The notes under the pieces are model-generated. The model saw only the letters and a program-made list of their open reading frames with translations. It was not told the origin of the DNA and ran no database searches. A program made the position numbers and the translations under genes. Positions 1 through 6,646 of a stretch of DNA of 12,136 nt are shown here, piece after piece (the stretch's first letter is position 1; the number at the start of each line of letters is the position of its first letter). This stretch comes from Leptospirillum sp. GTDB lineage: Bacteria > Nitrospirota > Leptospirillia > Leptospirillales > Leptospirillaceae. The stretch is taken from positions 1-12,136 of the forward strand of contig DAIEST010000102.1 of assembly GCA_027346125.1 (NCBI GenBank). The letters are read 5' to 3'.

Positions 1-384
1 GGGTTCCTGAATGTCGAGCAGGTCCGCCAGGCCAGGGCCCAGCTCCGTCAGATCCGGTTTCAGAAGGAAGATCTTCGTCAGGGAGTGATCCAAAGCGTTC
101 TGACAGATCTTTTCACGTTGCAGACGGCTCGAGAAAAGATCCGGGATACAAAAGCCCTTGCCGATCAGGCAGAACGAAATGTGGATCTTGCCGAAACCCA
201 GTTCAGGGTGGGAACGGGAACGACGGTAGCCGTCACGCAGACGGAGCGGGACTTGGCCAAGGCCCGGGCGGATCTGGTCCAGGCCCAGGCGGATTTTGCG
301 ATCAGTCTGGCCCGTCTGAAGAAGGATATGGGAATCAATTATGATTTCAAGAAGGGGCACCTTCCAACGGGAGATCTTCCATGA
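1..384 (+). CDS. TolC-family outer-membrane efflux protein, C-terminal end (5' truncated by window)
   Basis: The frame is open from the first base and ends in TGA at 382-384, giving the last 127 residues of a protein that starts outside the window. The stretch is long, charged, Ala/Gln-rich coiled helix, with the TolC-family pattern of a helix, then FRVGTGTTVAVTQTERDL, then a second helix rich in A-x-A-D-L-x-x-A-Q-A, ending near LARLKKDMGI. TolC-type proteins form the trimeric outer-membrane channel and periplasmic tunnel of tripartite efflux pumps and type I secretion systems. The ATPase and permease genes downstream (1777-3403) are the likely inner-membrane partner, and a membrane-fusion protein may lie upstream of the window. 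The stop overlaps the next start by 4 bp (ATGA). The family call is firm; the substrate cannot be told. Confidence 0.85.
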   Translation, partial: GFLNVEQVRQARAQLRQIRFQKEDLRQGVIQSVLTDLFTLQTAREKIRDTKALADQAERNVDLAETQFRVGTGTTVAVTQTERDLAKARADLVQAQADFAISLARLKKDMGINYDFKKGHLPTGDLP

Positions 385-1115
385 GATCTGCCGGAATGCT
401 CTGTGGGGCCATCTTGCTTTGCCTTCCCGGAATTCCGTTTTCTCAGGTCGTTCCGGCGCAAGCTGCCGATCCTCCTGCGCTCCCTGGTCCACCTGCTCCG
501 CCCGGTTCGGACAAGAAGCCCTCCGCTCCTCCGGAACGCTGGACGATTGCGCCAACAGTGGGCTACTTCATTCCGGAAGGGACCGGAAGCTCTGCCTATT
601 TCAACAGCGCCCTGTCCGTGGGCGCGGAGCTCTCTTACCGTCCCGGCAGAATTCCCGGGGCTTTTCGATGGATTGCTTCGTTCTCTTATCTTCAGATGAC
701 GCCAGGTCCGACTCTGGCAACTTCCATCAATTCGGGGAATCCATTTTCGTTCAGCTCTTCAAATCCCCAGGTTCTTGGCCCTCTCCCCGGATCGGCCAGC
801 ATCACCGGTTTTCTCTTCAAGGGAGGTGCGGCCTGGTCGTTCGGGGATCTGCTGCCAGCCAGCTGGAGTGCCTGGGGAACGCTCTCTCCCTATTTCCGGG
901 GGGATGTCGGAATGGCGTCCCTGGCTGCCTCGGGTGCGCCACCGCTGGATGGCCATCCCTATGGACTTCTTCTTGATTTGGGAGGAGGAATGGAATGGCA
1001 TGTTCCGGGGGTGCCCATGGGGGTATTCGTGGAGATGGACCCGACCGGACTCAATATGAATGGTTCCTTCCTTTTCCTGACTCCCCTGGTTTCGGGGATT
1101 TCTGTCTGGTTTTGA
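381..1115 (+). CDS. Predicted secreted outer-membrane beta-barrel protein
   Basis: A 244-residue protein. Residues 1-28 look like a Sec signal peptide: Arg2, hydrophobic core around AILLCLPGIPF, and a probable cleavage site at VPAQA. A Pro-rich linker follows (about 30-52, PALPGPPAPPGSDKKPSAPP). The rest has alternating aromatic/small residues typical of beta strands (APTVGYFIPEG, LSVGAELSYRPG, LSPYFRGDVG, LLLDLGGGMEWH), and the last residue is Phe in ISVWF, the usual C-terminal signature of BAM-inserted barrels. The ATG overlaps the TolC stop as ATGA and is preceded by GGGAG at 369-373, 7 bp upstream. The size would suit an 8-strand porin-like or OmpW/OmpA-like barrel, but I do not recognise a family. 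Its place inside an ABC export operon suggests an accessory outer-membrane component. Confidence 0.7.
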   Translation: MRSAGMLCGAILLCLPGIPFSQVVPAQAADPPALPGPPAPPGSDKKPSAPPERWTIAPTVGYFIPEGTGSSAYFNSALSVGAELSYRPGRIPGAFRWIASFSYLQMTPGPTLATSINSGNPFSFSSSNPQVLGPLPGSASITGFLFKGGAAWSFGDLLPASWSAWGTLSPYFRGDVGMASLAASGAPPLDGHPYGLLLDLGGGMEWHVPGVPMGVFVEMDPTGLNMNGSFLFLTPLVSGISVWF

Positions 1116-1148
1116 ACTGGAGGCCTGGCGGCCGATCGGAGAATTTTG

Positions 1149-1784
1149 ATGGATGATGATCGTTCACGTTTTGAATCGCTTGGTGTTTCGCATCGGGATC
1201 CCGGCAAGGGGTCCCGGCGCCTGTTCTGGCTGATGGGGGGGCTGGCCACGACCCTTTTTCTGGCAGGAGTGTTTTATACGATCTTTTTTTACATGACTCT
1301 TCCGAACCGGCACGCTCTTTCGAAACCGGGTGCAAAAGGGGTGGATCAGGTTCCGCTTCCTGTTCCTCCCACCTCACTGTTTCCCCGAGCCGCCGGATCG
1401 GGACCATCTGTTGCCTTGATCCGGACCGGGAGCTTTGATGCCGCGATCTCTTCCATCCGGTCTTCCCCGAAAGGACTGGAGATGCTTCTGTCCCTTCATT
1501 TTTTGACGGGCTCCGCTTCTCTTCCGGGAGAGGTTTCCTATGTCCTGTCCACCCCGCCCCGATGGGTCGATGGACGACAGGGCGCATTCCAGGGAGAAAT
1601 GGTCTGGGACCGGAACCGATTTTTTCATCCGGGAGAAACCGCCCTGTTTCCGATTCGCTTCTCCATCCTGCCAAGAACGCCTTTCTTCGATCTCTATATA
1701 TCCTTTACAGGGCTTGAGGGGAACACGGGGAAACGTTACCGTCTCCATTTCCGGAATCTGAAAGTCGGGGCTTCAGGTGGGTGA
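1149..1784 (+). CDS. Unrecognised bitopic membrane protein with periplasmic domain
   Basis: A 211-residue protein. The start is ATG 1149; an adjacent in-frame TTG at 1146 is possible, but GGAGA at 1138-1142 sits 6 bp from the ATG. A short basic N-terminus (RDPGKGSRR) precedes one transmembrane helix at about residues 25-49, which predicts N-in/C-out topology. The remaining roughly 160 residues would be periplasmic. They read as beta-rich (SLPGEVSYVLSTPPRW, FPIRFSILPRTPFFDLYISF, KRYRLHFRNLKV), perhaps an Ig-like sandwich. I do not recognise a family. The gene ends inside the next one with an 8-bp overlap, so it is probably made along with the ABC ATPase, and it could be a periplasmic adaptor or substrate-handling part of the exporter. 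That role is inferred from position only. Confidence 0.7.
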   Translation: MDDDRSRFESLGVSHRDPGKGSRRLFWLMGGLATTLFLAGVFYTIFFYMTLPNRHALSKPGAKGVDQVPLPVPPTSLFPRAAGSGPSVALIRTGSFDAAISSIRSSPKGLEMLLSLHFLTGSASLPGEVSYVLSTPPRWVDGRQGAFQGEMVWDRNRFFHPGETALFPIRFSILPRTPFFDLYISFTGLEGNTGKRYRLHFRNLKVGASGG

Positions 1785-2565
1785 CGGAGAGGGGCTCGTT
1801 GCCAGAAATCTGGTCAAGCGTTTTTCCGGGAACCGGCCACCGGCAGTAGACGGGATTTCCCTGTCGGTATCCAGAGGGGAGGTTCTTTCCATTGTCGGTC
1901 CGAACGGTGCGGGGAAGTCCACGCTCATCCAGATGCTTCTTGGCCTCCTCGTCCCCGATTCCGGATCGATCCGTCTGTTCGGGGTGGATGTGACGCGTCA
2001 CCGCAGAAAAATCGCCCATCGAATCAATTACGCCTCCACGGATCTTTCCCTGCCGTATTCCCTGACCGTCCGGGAAAATCTTGACGTATTCGCTCTTGTT
2101 TACGATCTTCCCGATCCCCGGAGGGCGGTGGATCGGATTCTTGAGACGTTTTCCCTGGTTCCCCTGGCACGGATTCGGGTGGGGAAACTGTCGACCGGTC
2201 AGATCGCGCGTCTTGGAATTGCCAAGGCGCTTCTATCCTCCCCGGACATCCTGTTCCTGGACGAACCGACTGCAACGCTGGATCCGGAAGCGGCGCAGGA
2301 GATCCGTATTCTTTTGCAGGAGCATGTCCGCCATTCCTGTCTGGGGCTTGTCTATACCTCCCACAATATGCGCGAGGTGGAACGCCTTTCCGACCGCATC
2401 CTTCTCATCGAATCGGGAAAAATGGTTGCCGAAGGGACAGCGGATGAGCTGTGCCGGAAATTTGAGTCGTCGGATCTCGAATCCGTTTTTCTGAAATCCA
2501 TGTCGGAAGCCAGACAACACCGGAATGGATCGGAACACGACGAGAAAGGAAGCGGGTGTGAGTGA
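1777..2565 (+). CDS. ABC-2 type exporter, ATP-binding subunit
   Basis: A 262-residue nucleotide-binding domain. Walker A is GPNGAGKST at residues 41-49; the signature is LSTGQ at 138-142 rather than LSGGQ; Walker B ILFLDEP runs 158-164 with Glu163 as catalytic base; the D-loop is TLDPEA; the switch His is His196 in YTSHNM. The Q-loop position (INYASTDLSLPYSLTVREN, about 83-101) lacks the usual Gln and has Ser/Thr/Asp there. I recall this SLPYSLT style from one group of ABC-2 exporters, so it may be normal for the subfamily. The start is GTG 1777, overlapping the upstream stop by 8 bp. The protein would energise the permease at 2558-3403, whose start overlaps this stop by a further 8 bp. It acts on the cytoplasmic face. 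The family is certain; the substrate is unknown. Confidence 0.93.
   Translation: MGDGEGLVARNLVKRFSGNRPPAVDGISLSVSRGEVLSIVGPNGAGKSTLIQMLLGLLVPDSGSIRLFGVDVTRHRRKIAHRINYASTDLSLPYSLTVRENLDVFALVYDLPDPRRAVDRILETFSLVPLARIRVGKLSTGQIARLGIAKALLSSPDILFLDEPTATLDPEAAQEIRILLQEHVRHSCLGLVYTSHNMREVERLSDRILLIESGKMVAEGTADELCRKFESSDLESVFLKSMSEARQHRNGSEHDEKGSGCE
2546..2550 (+). promoter_or_regulatory. Ribosome binding site that favours the GTG start of the permease
   Basis: AAGGA lies 7 bp upstream of GTG 2558. The earlier in-frame ATG at 2525 has no comparable site and would enlarge the overlap with the ATPase to 41 bp, so GTG 2558 is preferred. Confidence 0.5.
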
Positions 2566-3403
2566 AATCAGCGAATCCCGGGAACTGCCGATCCGCCGAC
2601 CGGTTTCTCTGTTAGCCATTCGTCCTCTGGCCGGGATTCTTCTCCGGCAACTGTATCTTTACCGGCGGAGTCTGCCGCGCTGGATGGAGATTTTTTACTG
2701 GCCCCTTCTGGATCTCCTGGTATGGGGATTCCTGACCCTGTATCTGAAGCAAGGGACAGTCCACATGGCAGGAACGGCACAGGCTCTCCTGGGAGGATTG
2801 CTGCTCTGGGATATGCTCTACCGTTCCCAGCAGGGAATATCCGTCGTATTTCTGGAAGAGATCTGGTCCCGAAACCTCTACAATATGATGGTGGCTCCGG
2901 TGACTCCGTTCCACATCATCTTCGGCGCGATGCTCACAGGGATCCTGAAGGTTTCCCTTTCTTCCGGCGTGGCCGTTTTTCTGGCATGGTCCCTGTTTTC
3001 CTATTCCCTGTTCAGCCTGGGCCTCTCGCTCGTTCCTTTCGTTCTGGGTCTTGTGGTGATGGGATGGGCTCTCGGAATCATGACGACGGCTCTGATTCTC
3101 CGATTCGGGCAGGAAGCCGAGGTGCTGGCCTGGGGGGTCATTTTCCTCTTCCAGCCCGTGAGCGCTGTCTTCAATCCCGTTTCCGTCCTGCCTGCAGGCT
3201 TCCGGCAGGTGGCCTTCTTTGTTCCGGCCTCCCACGTGTTTGAAGGAATGAGAGCGGTCCTTTCCGGAAAAGGATTCCCATGGCATGACTTGGGATGGGC
3301 GTTCCTGATCGATGCGGTTTACTTCGCGGGGGCTCTTTATCTATTCCATCGTGTCCTGGAGAGAGCCAGAAGGACAGGTTTTTCGCTGAAACTGGGAAGC
3401 TGA
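2558..3403 (+). CDS. ABC-2 type transporter permease
   Basis: A 281-residue integral membrane protein from GTG 2558; an alternative ATG at 2525 would add 11 residues. About six hydrophobic segments are visible: near 46-63, 73-90, 117-147, 150-181, 187-205 and 246-265. A cytoplasmic, partly amphipathic stretch EEIWSRNLYNMMVAPVTP (about 100-117) matches the coupling-helix region of ABC-2 permeases, and FNPVSVLPAGFRQVAFFVPASHV (205-227) matches the conserved loop before the last helix. It forms the membrane pore driven by the ATPase encoded immediately upstream. ABC-2 families export polysaccharides, lipids, drugs or hemes, and nothing here singles out one. This is the last gene of the export operon; a 73-bp gap follows. 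Confidence 0.9.
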   Translation: MSEISESRELPIRRPVSLLAIRPLAGILLRQLYLYRRSLPRWMEIFYWPLLDLLVWGFLTLYLKQGTVHMAGTAQALLGGLLLWDMLYRSQQGISVVFLEEIWSRNLYNMMVAPVTPFHIIFGAMLTGILKVSLSSGVAVFLAWSLFSYSLFSLGLSLVPFVLGLVVMGWALGIMTTALILRFGQEAEVLAWGVIFLFQPVSAVFNPVSVLPAGFRQVAFFVPASHVFEGMRAVLSGKGFPWHDLGWAFLIDAVYFAGALYLFHRVLERARRTGFSLKLGS

Positions 3404-3442
3404 ACGGTGTCTGGAGCAAGAAGAAAAGTCAATCTGGCAAGT

Positions 3443-3471
3443 TTGACACCTGCCGGAGGGGGGGAGATAAT
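3443..3471 (+). promoter_or_regulatory. Sigma70-like promoter abutting the flavoprotein start codon
   Basis: A perfect -35 TTGACA (3443-3448) is separated by exactly 17 bp from GATAAT (3466-3471), five of six matches to the -10 consensus. The usual distance puts +1 at about 3477-3479, on the ATG at 3477. The transcript would then be leaderless or nearly so, unless transcription comes from farther upstream, in which case GGGGAG at 3461-3466 could act as the ribosome site. The spacer contains a run of seven G (3458-3464). An imperfect dyad GGCA...TGCC (3436-3454) covers the -35 and could be an operator, but it is weak. Confidence 0.55.
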
Positions 3472-3476
3472 CAAAC

Positions 3477-4262
3477 ATGGCTGTCCGTGACGTTTTTCCG
3501 ACCACTCTGATCGAGATCATCGAGGAAACCCCCAGGGTTCGGACCTTTCGGCTGGCGCTTCCTCCCGATCGCCAGTTTTCCTTCAAGGCCGGCCAGTTTG
3601 TCATGGCTTCGATCCCCGATTTCCTGAATACGAAGGGTCGCCCGGTCCGACGGGCGTATTCGGTCGCATCTTCTCCCAAGGACCTTGAGAAAGGCTATCT
3701 TGAACTGACGATCACCCGGGTGGGAGAAGGAGGGTTCTTTTCCAACCGGATACACGAATGCCGTCCGGGAGACCGGGTGCTGATCGATGGCCCCTATGGG
3801 TCTTTTCTGCTTCTGGGGTCGGACGAGCCTCAGCCGTCCCGTTATATTTTTGTCGCGAGCGGTTCAGGGATCGCCCCGTTAAGAGGGATGATCCGCACGA
3901 TTCTCCTGGAAGGCCGGAAAGTTCCGGTGGAGCTTTTCTACGGGTTCCGTCACCCGTCCGATTATATTTACGAGCGGGAACTCTCCGGATACGTCGCGAC
4001 CACTCCCGGATTCTCCCTTGTGACGGCCCTGTCCCGGGGAACTCCGCCTGCAGGGGGCGCGAATCCTTCCGGCGAGAAAGGGGGGCTTGGCCGCTGGACA
4101 GGCCTGTTCGGACGGATTACGGCGCTCCTTCCCGATCTCGTTCGGGAAGTTTCAGATGCAAGGATCTATATCTGCGGGCCGCCGGAAATGGTCGCCCAGA
4201 CCGATTCCTTTTTCCGGGCGATGGGATTTCCGGAGGAATCGGTCCACAAGGAGCAATGGTAG
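3477..4262 (+). CDS. Ferredoxin-NADP+ reductase family FAD/NAD(P)H oxidoreductase
   Basis: A 261-residue two-domain flavoprotein. The N-terminal FAD-binding barrel carries KAGQFV (37-42) and the flavin motif RRAYSVAS (58-65). The C-terminal NAD(P)-binding domain carries ASGSGIAPLRGM (127-138) and the YICGPPEMV signature (231-239), with Cys233 next to the nicotinamide site, and ends in HKEQW. The family moves electrons between NAD(P)H and ferredoxin, flavodoxin, heme or iron-sulfur partners. No 2Fe-2S domain is fused here, so an external acceptor is needed, and none is encoded nearby. A Gly-rich insert (about 188-208) lengthens the nucleotide domain. It is the first gene after the promoter at 3443-3471; the next gene follows after 53 bp. 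Exact partner and cofactor preference (NADH or NADPH) cannot be read from sequence. Confidence 0.88.
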   Translation: MAVRDVFPTTLIEIIEETPRVRTFRLALPPDRQFSFKAGQFVMASIPDFLNTKGRPVRRAYSVASSPKDLEKGYLELTITRVGEGGFFSNRIHECRPGDRVLIDGPYGSFLLLGSDEPQPSRYIFVASGSGIAPLRGMIRTILLEGRKVPVELFYGFRHPSDYIYERELSGYVATTPGFSLVTALSRGTPPAGGANPSGEKGGLGRWTGLFGRITALLPDLVREVSDARIYICGPPEMVAQTDSFFRAMGFPEESVHKEQW

Positions 4263-4315
4263 TCGCAGAGGGCTATCTCCCGACCGAACGTGCTTCCTGC
4301 CAGAAAGGAGTTTCG

Positions 4316-5368
4316 ATGACGGATCATCCGTCGGATGTTCGCGCCGTACACATCAAATCGGACAGGTTGTCCCCGGAAGAATCCGCCTCGCCCCGAAGGT
4401 CCACTACCTGGCGGTGGAATGTGGGTCTTGTCATCTTTCTGATGATGATCATTCCCAGTTCGATCATGGTCGTCCTTTATTACCGGGAGGTGATGGCGAC
4501 CTACTATGTCTCGCGCAATCCTCTCCCGAAGTCGGCCCGGGACATGTCTGTCGAGATCAGCCAGATCATGGTGGGGGATATCCGGGATGTCATGCTGTTG
4601 GGAAAATCCCTTTCCCCTCCCGCGGTTCTGGGATCTCCCGACGGGATCCATAAGGACCTCGGAAAGTATGTCGTTTCCGGACAGCTGGAACACTTTGCCG
4701 GGTGGGGGGTCTATGACCCCGCAGGCCACCGGATCGGAAGCTATGATTTCAGAAGCCTCGCTCCGTACGGGAAGGAAACCGGCGCGCTTCTCGATCGCTT
4801 TCGGAAGAGCGGCGGGCCAGCCCTCTTTTCCGCTCCGATCTACAACCTCAGGAATCGGATGGCGATCCTCCTTCTGGCTGTTCCGATCCTGAAGCCCGAC
4901 CAGAACTCGGACGATCCTCCGATGGGCTATCTGGTCGGGATCGAAAATTTTTCCGGCACGATTCATCCGTTCCTGTTCCGTCCCAAGAAACAGGGCGCTC
5001 CGGGACTATCCTACATCGCATCTTCCGGAGGGCATATTCTTGCAAGCTCCAATGACCTTCTGGTCGGTCGGAGCATGAATGAAATCGGTCTGAACGGGGT
5101 GCTCCGGCATTTCCGGGCAGGCGAGTCCGGGGGATTCAAGGCGTTTGTCAAAGGGGACCGCTACCTGTTCGGCTCCGCCCTGATGTCGGACCTTCAGGGG
5201 TTGAGCAGCCATTCCTGGTTCGTTGTCCTCCAGGCACCGGAAGATGTGGTCATGGCCAAGGCCCGACGCATGCGATTCATCATGGACCTGGTCGCCTTTG
5301 TCATTGCGCCGATCCTTTTCGCCGTGGACTGTTTTTTTCTGTTCCGGAGCCTTCGGTCTTCTTCGTGA
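4316..5368 (+). CDS. Membrane protein with Cache-like extracytoplasmic sensor domain, no output domain
   Basis: A 350-residue protein from ATG 4316, preceded by AAAGGAG (4304-4310) at 5-bp spacing. The same frame is open far upstream, but that part overlaps the flavoprotein gene and is noise. A polar 33-residue N-terminus leads into TM1 (about 34-56); a long periplasmic region (57-320) follows, then TM2 (322-344) and only six more residues. The periplasmic part has features seen in double-Cache sensors: GVYDPAGHRIGSYDF (131-145), ILLLAVPILKPD (184-195), and SGGHILASSNDLLVGRSMNEIG (237-258), the usual 'g-x-ilassd-x-l-iGk' turn. Such domains normally feed a HAMP plus kinase, cyclase or chemotaxis module, all missing here. 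It may signal through a partner protein. The family call is moderately sure; ligand unknown. Confidence 0.72.
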   Translation: MTDHPSDVRAVHIKSDRLSPEESASPRRSTTWRWNVGLVIFLMMIIPSSIMVVLYYREVMATYYVSRNPLPKSARDMSVEISQIMVGDIRDVMLLGKSLSPPAVLGSPDGIHKDLGKYVVSGQLEHFAGWGVYDPAGHRIGSYDFRSLAPYGKETGALLDRFRKSGGPALFSAPIYNLRNRMAILLLAVPILKPDQNSDDPPMGYLVGIENFSGTIHPFLFRPKKQGAPGLSYIASSGGHILASSNDLLVGRSMNEIGLNGVLRHFRAGESGGFKAFVKGDRYLFGSALMSDLQGLSSHSWFVVLQAPEDVVMAKARRMRFIMDLVAFVIAPILFAVDCFFLFRSLRSSS

Positions 5369-5375
5369 TGGTCCG

Positions 5376-6539
5376 ATGAAATCTCCGGTCCAGAAAATCG
5401 GCATTGTCGGGGCGAACCGGTACAGTGTGCCTCTTGTCCAATGGGTGCTTTTGAAAGGCTACCCGGTCGTTTGGCTGGAGCGCGACTTTGAGTCGCTCGA
5501 GACACATCTCGCCGATTTTCGAAACGGGATCGAGTCCTCCCTCCAATCCGGGAAAATGACCCATTTGATGAAGGATGCGGTTCTGGATCTACTGTCCGGG
5601 ACGACCCAGTTCGCGGATCTTGTGGGATGCAATCTTGTCATGGAGATGACTCCGGACGATCTGGAAGAGAAGCGGGATGTGGCCCGTCAACTGGAATCGG
5701 TCCTTTCCGCCGATGCGTGGATTGGGGTTTCACTGGAAACGCTGACGGTCTCCCAATTGGCTTCGTACCTCCGAAGCCCGGACCGTCTGTTCGGTGTCCG
5801 GCCGATCGGTCTTCCCCCCCGGACGCTCGAGGGATTGGAGATCCTGTCCGGTCTGAAGACGGACCGGGAAGCGGTTCAGGCCGCATCCGATTTTGCGAGG
5901 ATGCTGGAACTCTTTCCTGCCGTTTCCAGAGAGGGTCCGGGAGGGGTTGTCAACAGACTCCTGGCCAGAGGCTTTGCCGAGGCACTGGATCAGTCCGGAG
6001 GGGATTTCCTGTTTTTGTCCAGACTGGACACCGAACTCCACAGGCGCGGATGGGAAACGCTTCCGGGTGCGACGATGGAGAAGATAGGAGAACGGAATGT
6101 CCAGCGGCTTCTGGCGTTTTTTCACCGGTTTTACGGAAAGGCTTTTCCCGGAGGAAAAGAATCCGATGCCCGTCTGCATTCCGGATTTCTGGATCGCAAA
6201 GGGATGGGAAGCCAATCGATCCGCAATGTTTCGGACTTGGCCGATCAGTGGATCCTGTCGCTTACGAATGAGTGTGTCCAGATCGTTTCGGAAGGAGTTT
6301 CGTCCTGGGAAACAGTGGACAACCTTTCCCGGCTGACGTTTGGTCTTCGATGGGAAAAAGGGGGACTTCTGGAATGGGGGGGCGACCGGGGATGGTCGGT
6401 CGTCCTGACGGGAGTCTGGGCTCTTTCGGCCCAGACCGAAGGGAGAATCTGGCCTTCTGCCCTTCTCCAGCTCAAGGGGATTTCGGAAAGGAGCGCTCCG
6501 GAAGAGCCACCGTTTTCCGCGAGAAGAGGGGGGGATTGA
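5376..6539 (+). CDS. Degenerate 3-hydroxyacyl-CoA dehydrogenase-like protein (probable pseudo-enzyme)
   Basis: A 387-residue protein from ATG 5376, 7 bp after the previous stop; no good ribosome site is visible, suggesting coupled translation. The order of segments follows the HAD half of FadB/FadJ: Rossmann start IGIVGANRYSVPLVQW (8-23), acidic end of strand 2 WLERD, DLVGCNLVMEMTPDDLEEKR (81-100), LETLTVSQLASYLRSPDRLFGV (120-141), EGPGGVVNRLLARGFAEAL (186-204), then a second helical repeat with TNECVQIVSEGVSSWETVDN (297-316). Key sites differ: the GxGxxG glycines 2 and 3 are Asn14 and Ser17, and the catalytic His of HFFNP is Arg142 in VRPIGLPP; Glu155 and Asn193 are kept. I infer that dehydrogenase activity is lost or changed. 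There is no enoyl-CoA hydratase half and no other beta-oxidation gene near. Confidence 0.75.
   Translation: MKSPVQKIGIVGANRYSVPLVQWVLLKGYPVVWLERDFESLETHLADFRNGIESSLQSGKMTHLMKDAVLDLLSGTTQFADLVGCNLVMEMTPDDLEEKRDVARQLESVLSADAWIGVSLETLTVSQLASYLRSPDRLFGVRPIGLPPRTLEGLEILSGLKTDREAVQAASDFARMLELFPAVSREGPGGVVNRLLARGFAEALDQSGGDFLFLSRLDTELHRRGWETLPGATMEKIGERNVQRLLAFFHRFYGKAFPGGKESDARLHSGFLDRKGMGSQSIRNVSDLADQWILSLTNECVQIVSEGVSSWETVDNLSRLTFGLRWEKGGLLEWGGDRGWSVVLTGVWALSAQTEGRIWPSALLQLKGISERSAPEEPPFSARRGGD
6528..6534 (+). repeat. G7 homopolymer tract at the 3' end of the HAD-like gene
   Basis: Seven consecutive G lie three bases before the TGA at 6537. Gain of one G would shift translation into the frame of the 35-residue ORF ending at 6646. 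The tract also works as a Shine-Dalgarno-like sequence for ATG 6539. Confidence 0.6.
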
Positions 6540-6646
6540 TGGCGAACCGTTCTGTCCGGCCGCCGGGGATTGTCTCTGTCTTTCCTGAACGGATGTTCTG
6601 GCCTGTTTCGGGAAATGCTTCTTCCATCGGCTCAGGGAGGGGATGA
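6539..6646 (+). CDS. Possible 35-residue ORF coupled to its neighbours
   Basis: The ATG overlaps the upstream TGA as TGATG, with AGGGGGGG just upstream, and the stop overlaps another ATG (6643) as ATGA. The product would begin MANRSVRPPG and is basic, with no recognised domain, signal peptide or membrane helix. The coupling geometry is the only support. Two other frames are open over the same bases, so this may not be a gene. Confidence 0.2.
   Translation: MANRSVRPPGIVSVFPERMFWPVSGNASSIGSGRG

Noticed and set aside
1124..1135. GGCC...GGCC hairpin between the barrel gene and the bitopic protein gene
   Set aside because: A 4-bp stem without a T-run in a 33-bp gap inside an apparent operon does not make a terminator.
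3758..4315. N-terminal extension of the Cache protein frame by 186 codons
   Set aside because: It overlaps the well-supported flavoprotein gene in another frame, reads as low-complexity Arg/Ser/Gly sequence, and ATG 4316 has a good ribosome site directly before TM1.
5369..5375. Possible frameshift joining the Cache protein to the next gene
   Set aside because: The next frame begins a clear HAD-type Rossmann segment right after ATG 5376, not a HAMP or kinase domain, so two separate genes are the better reading.
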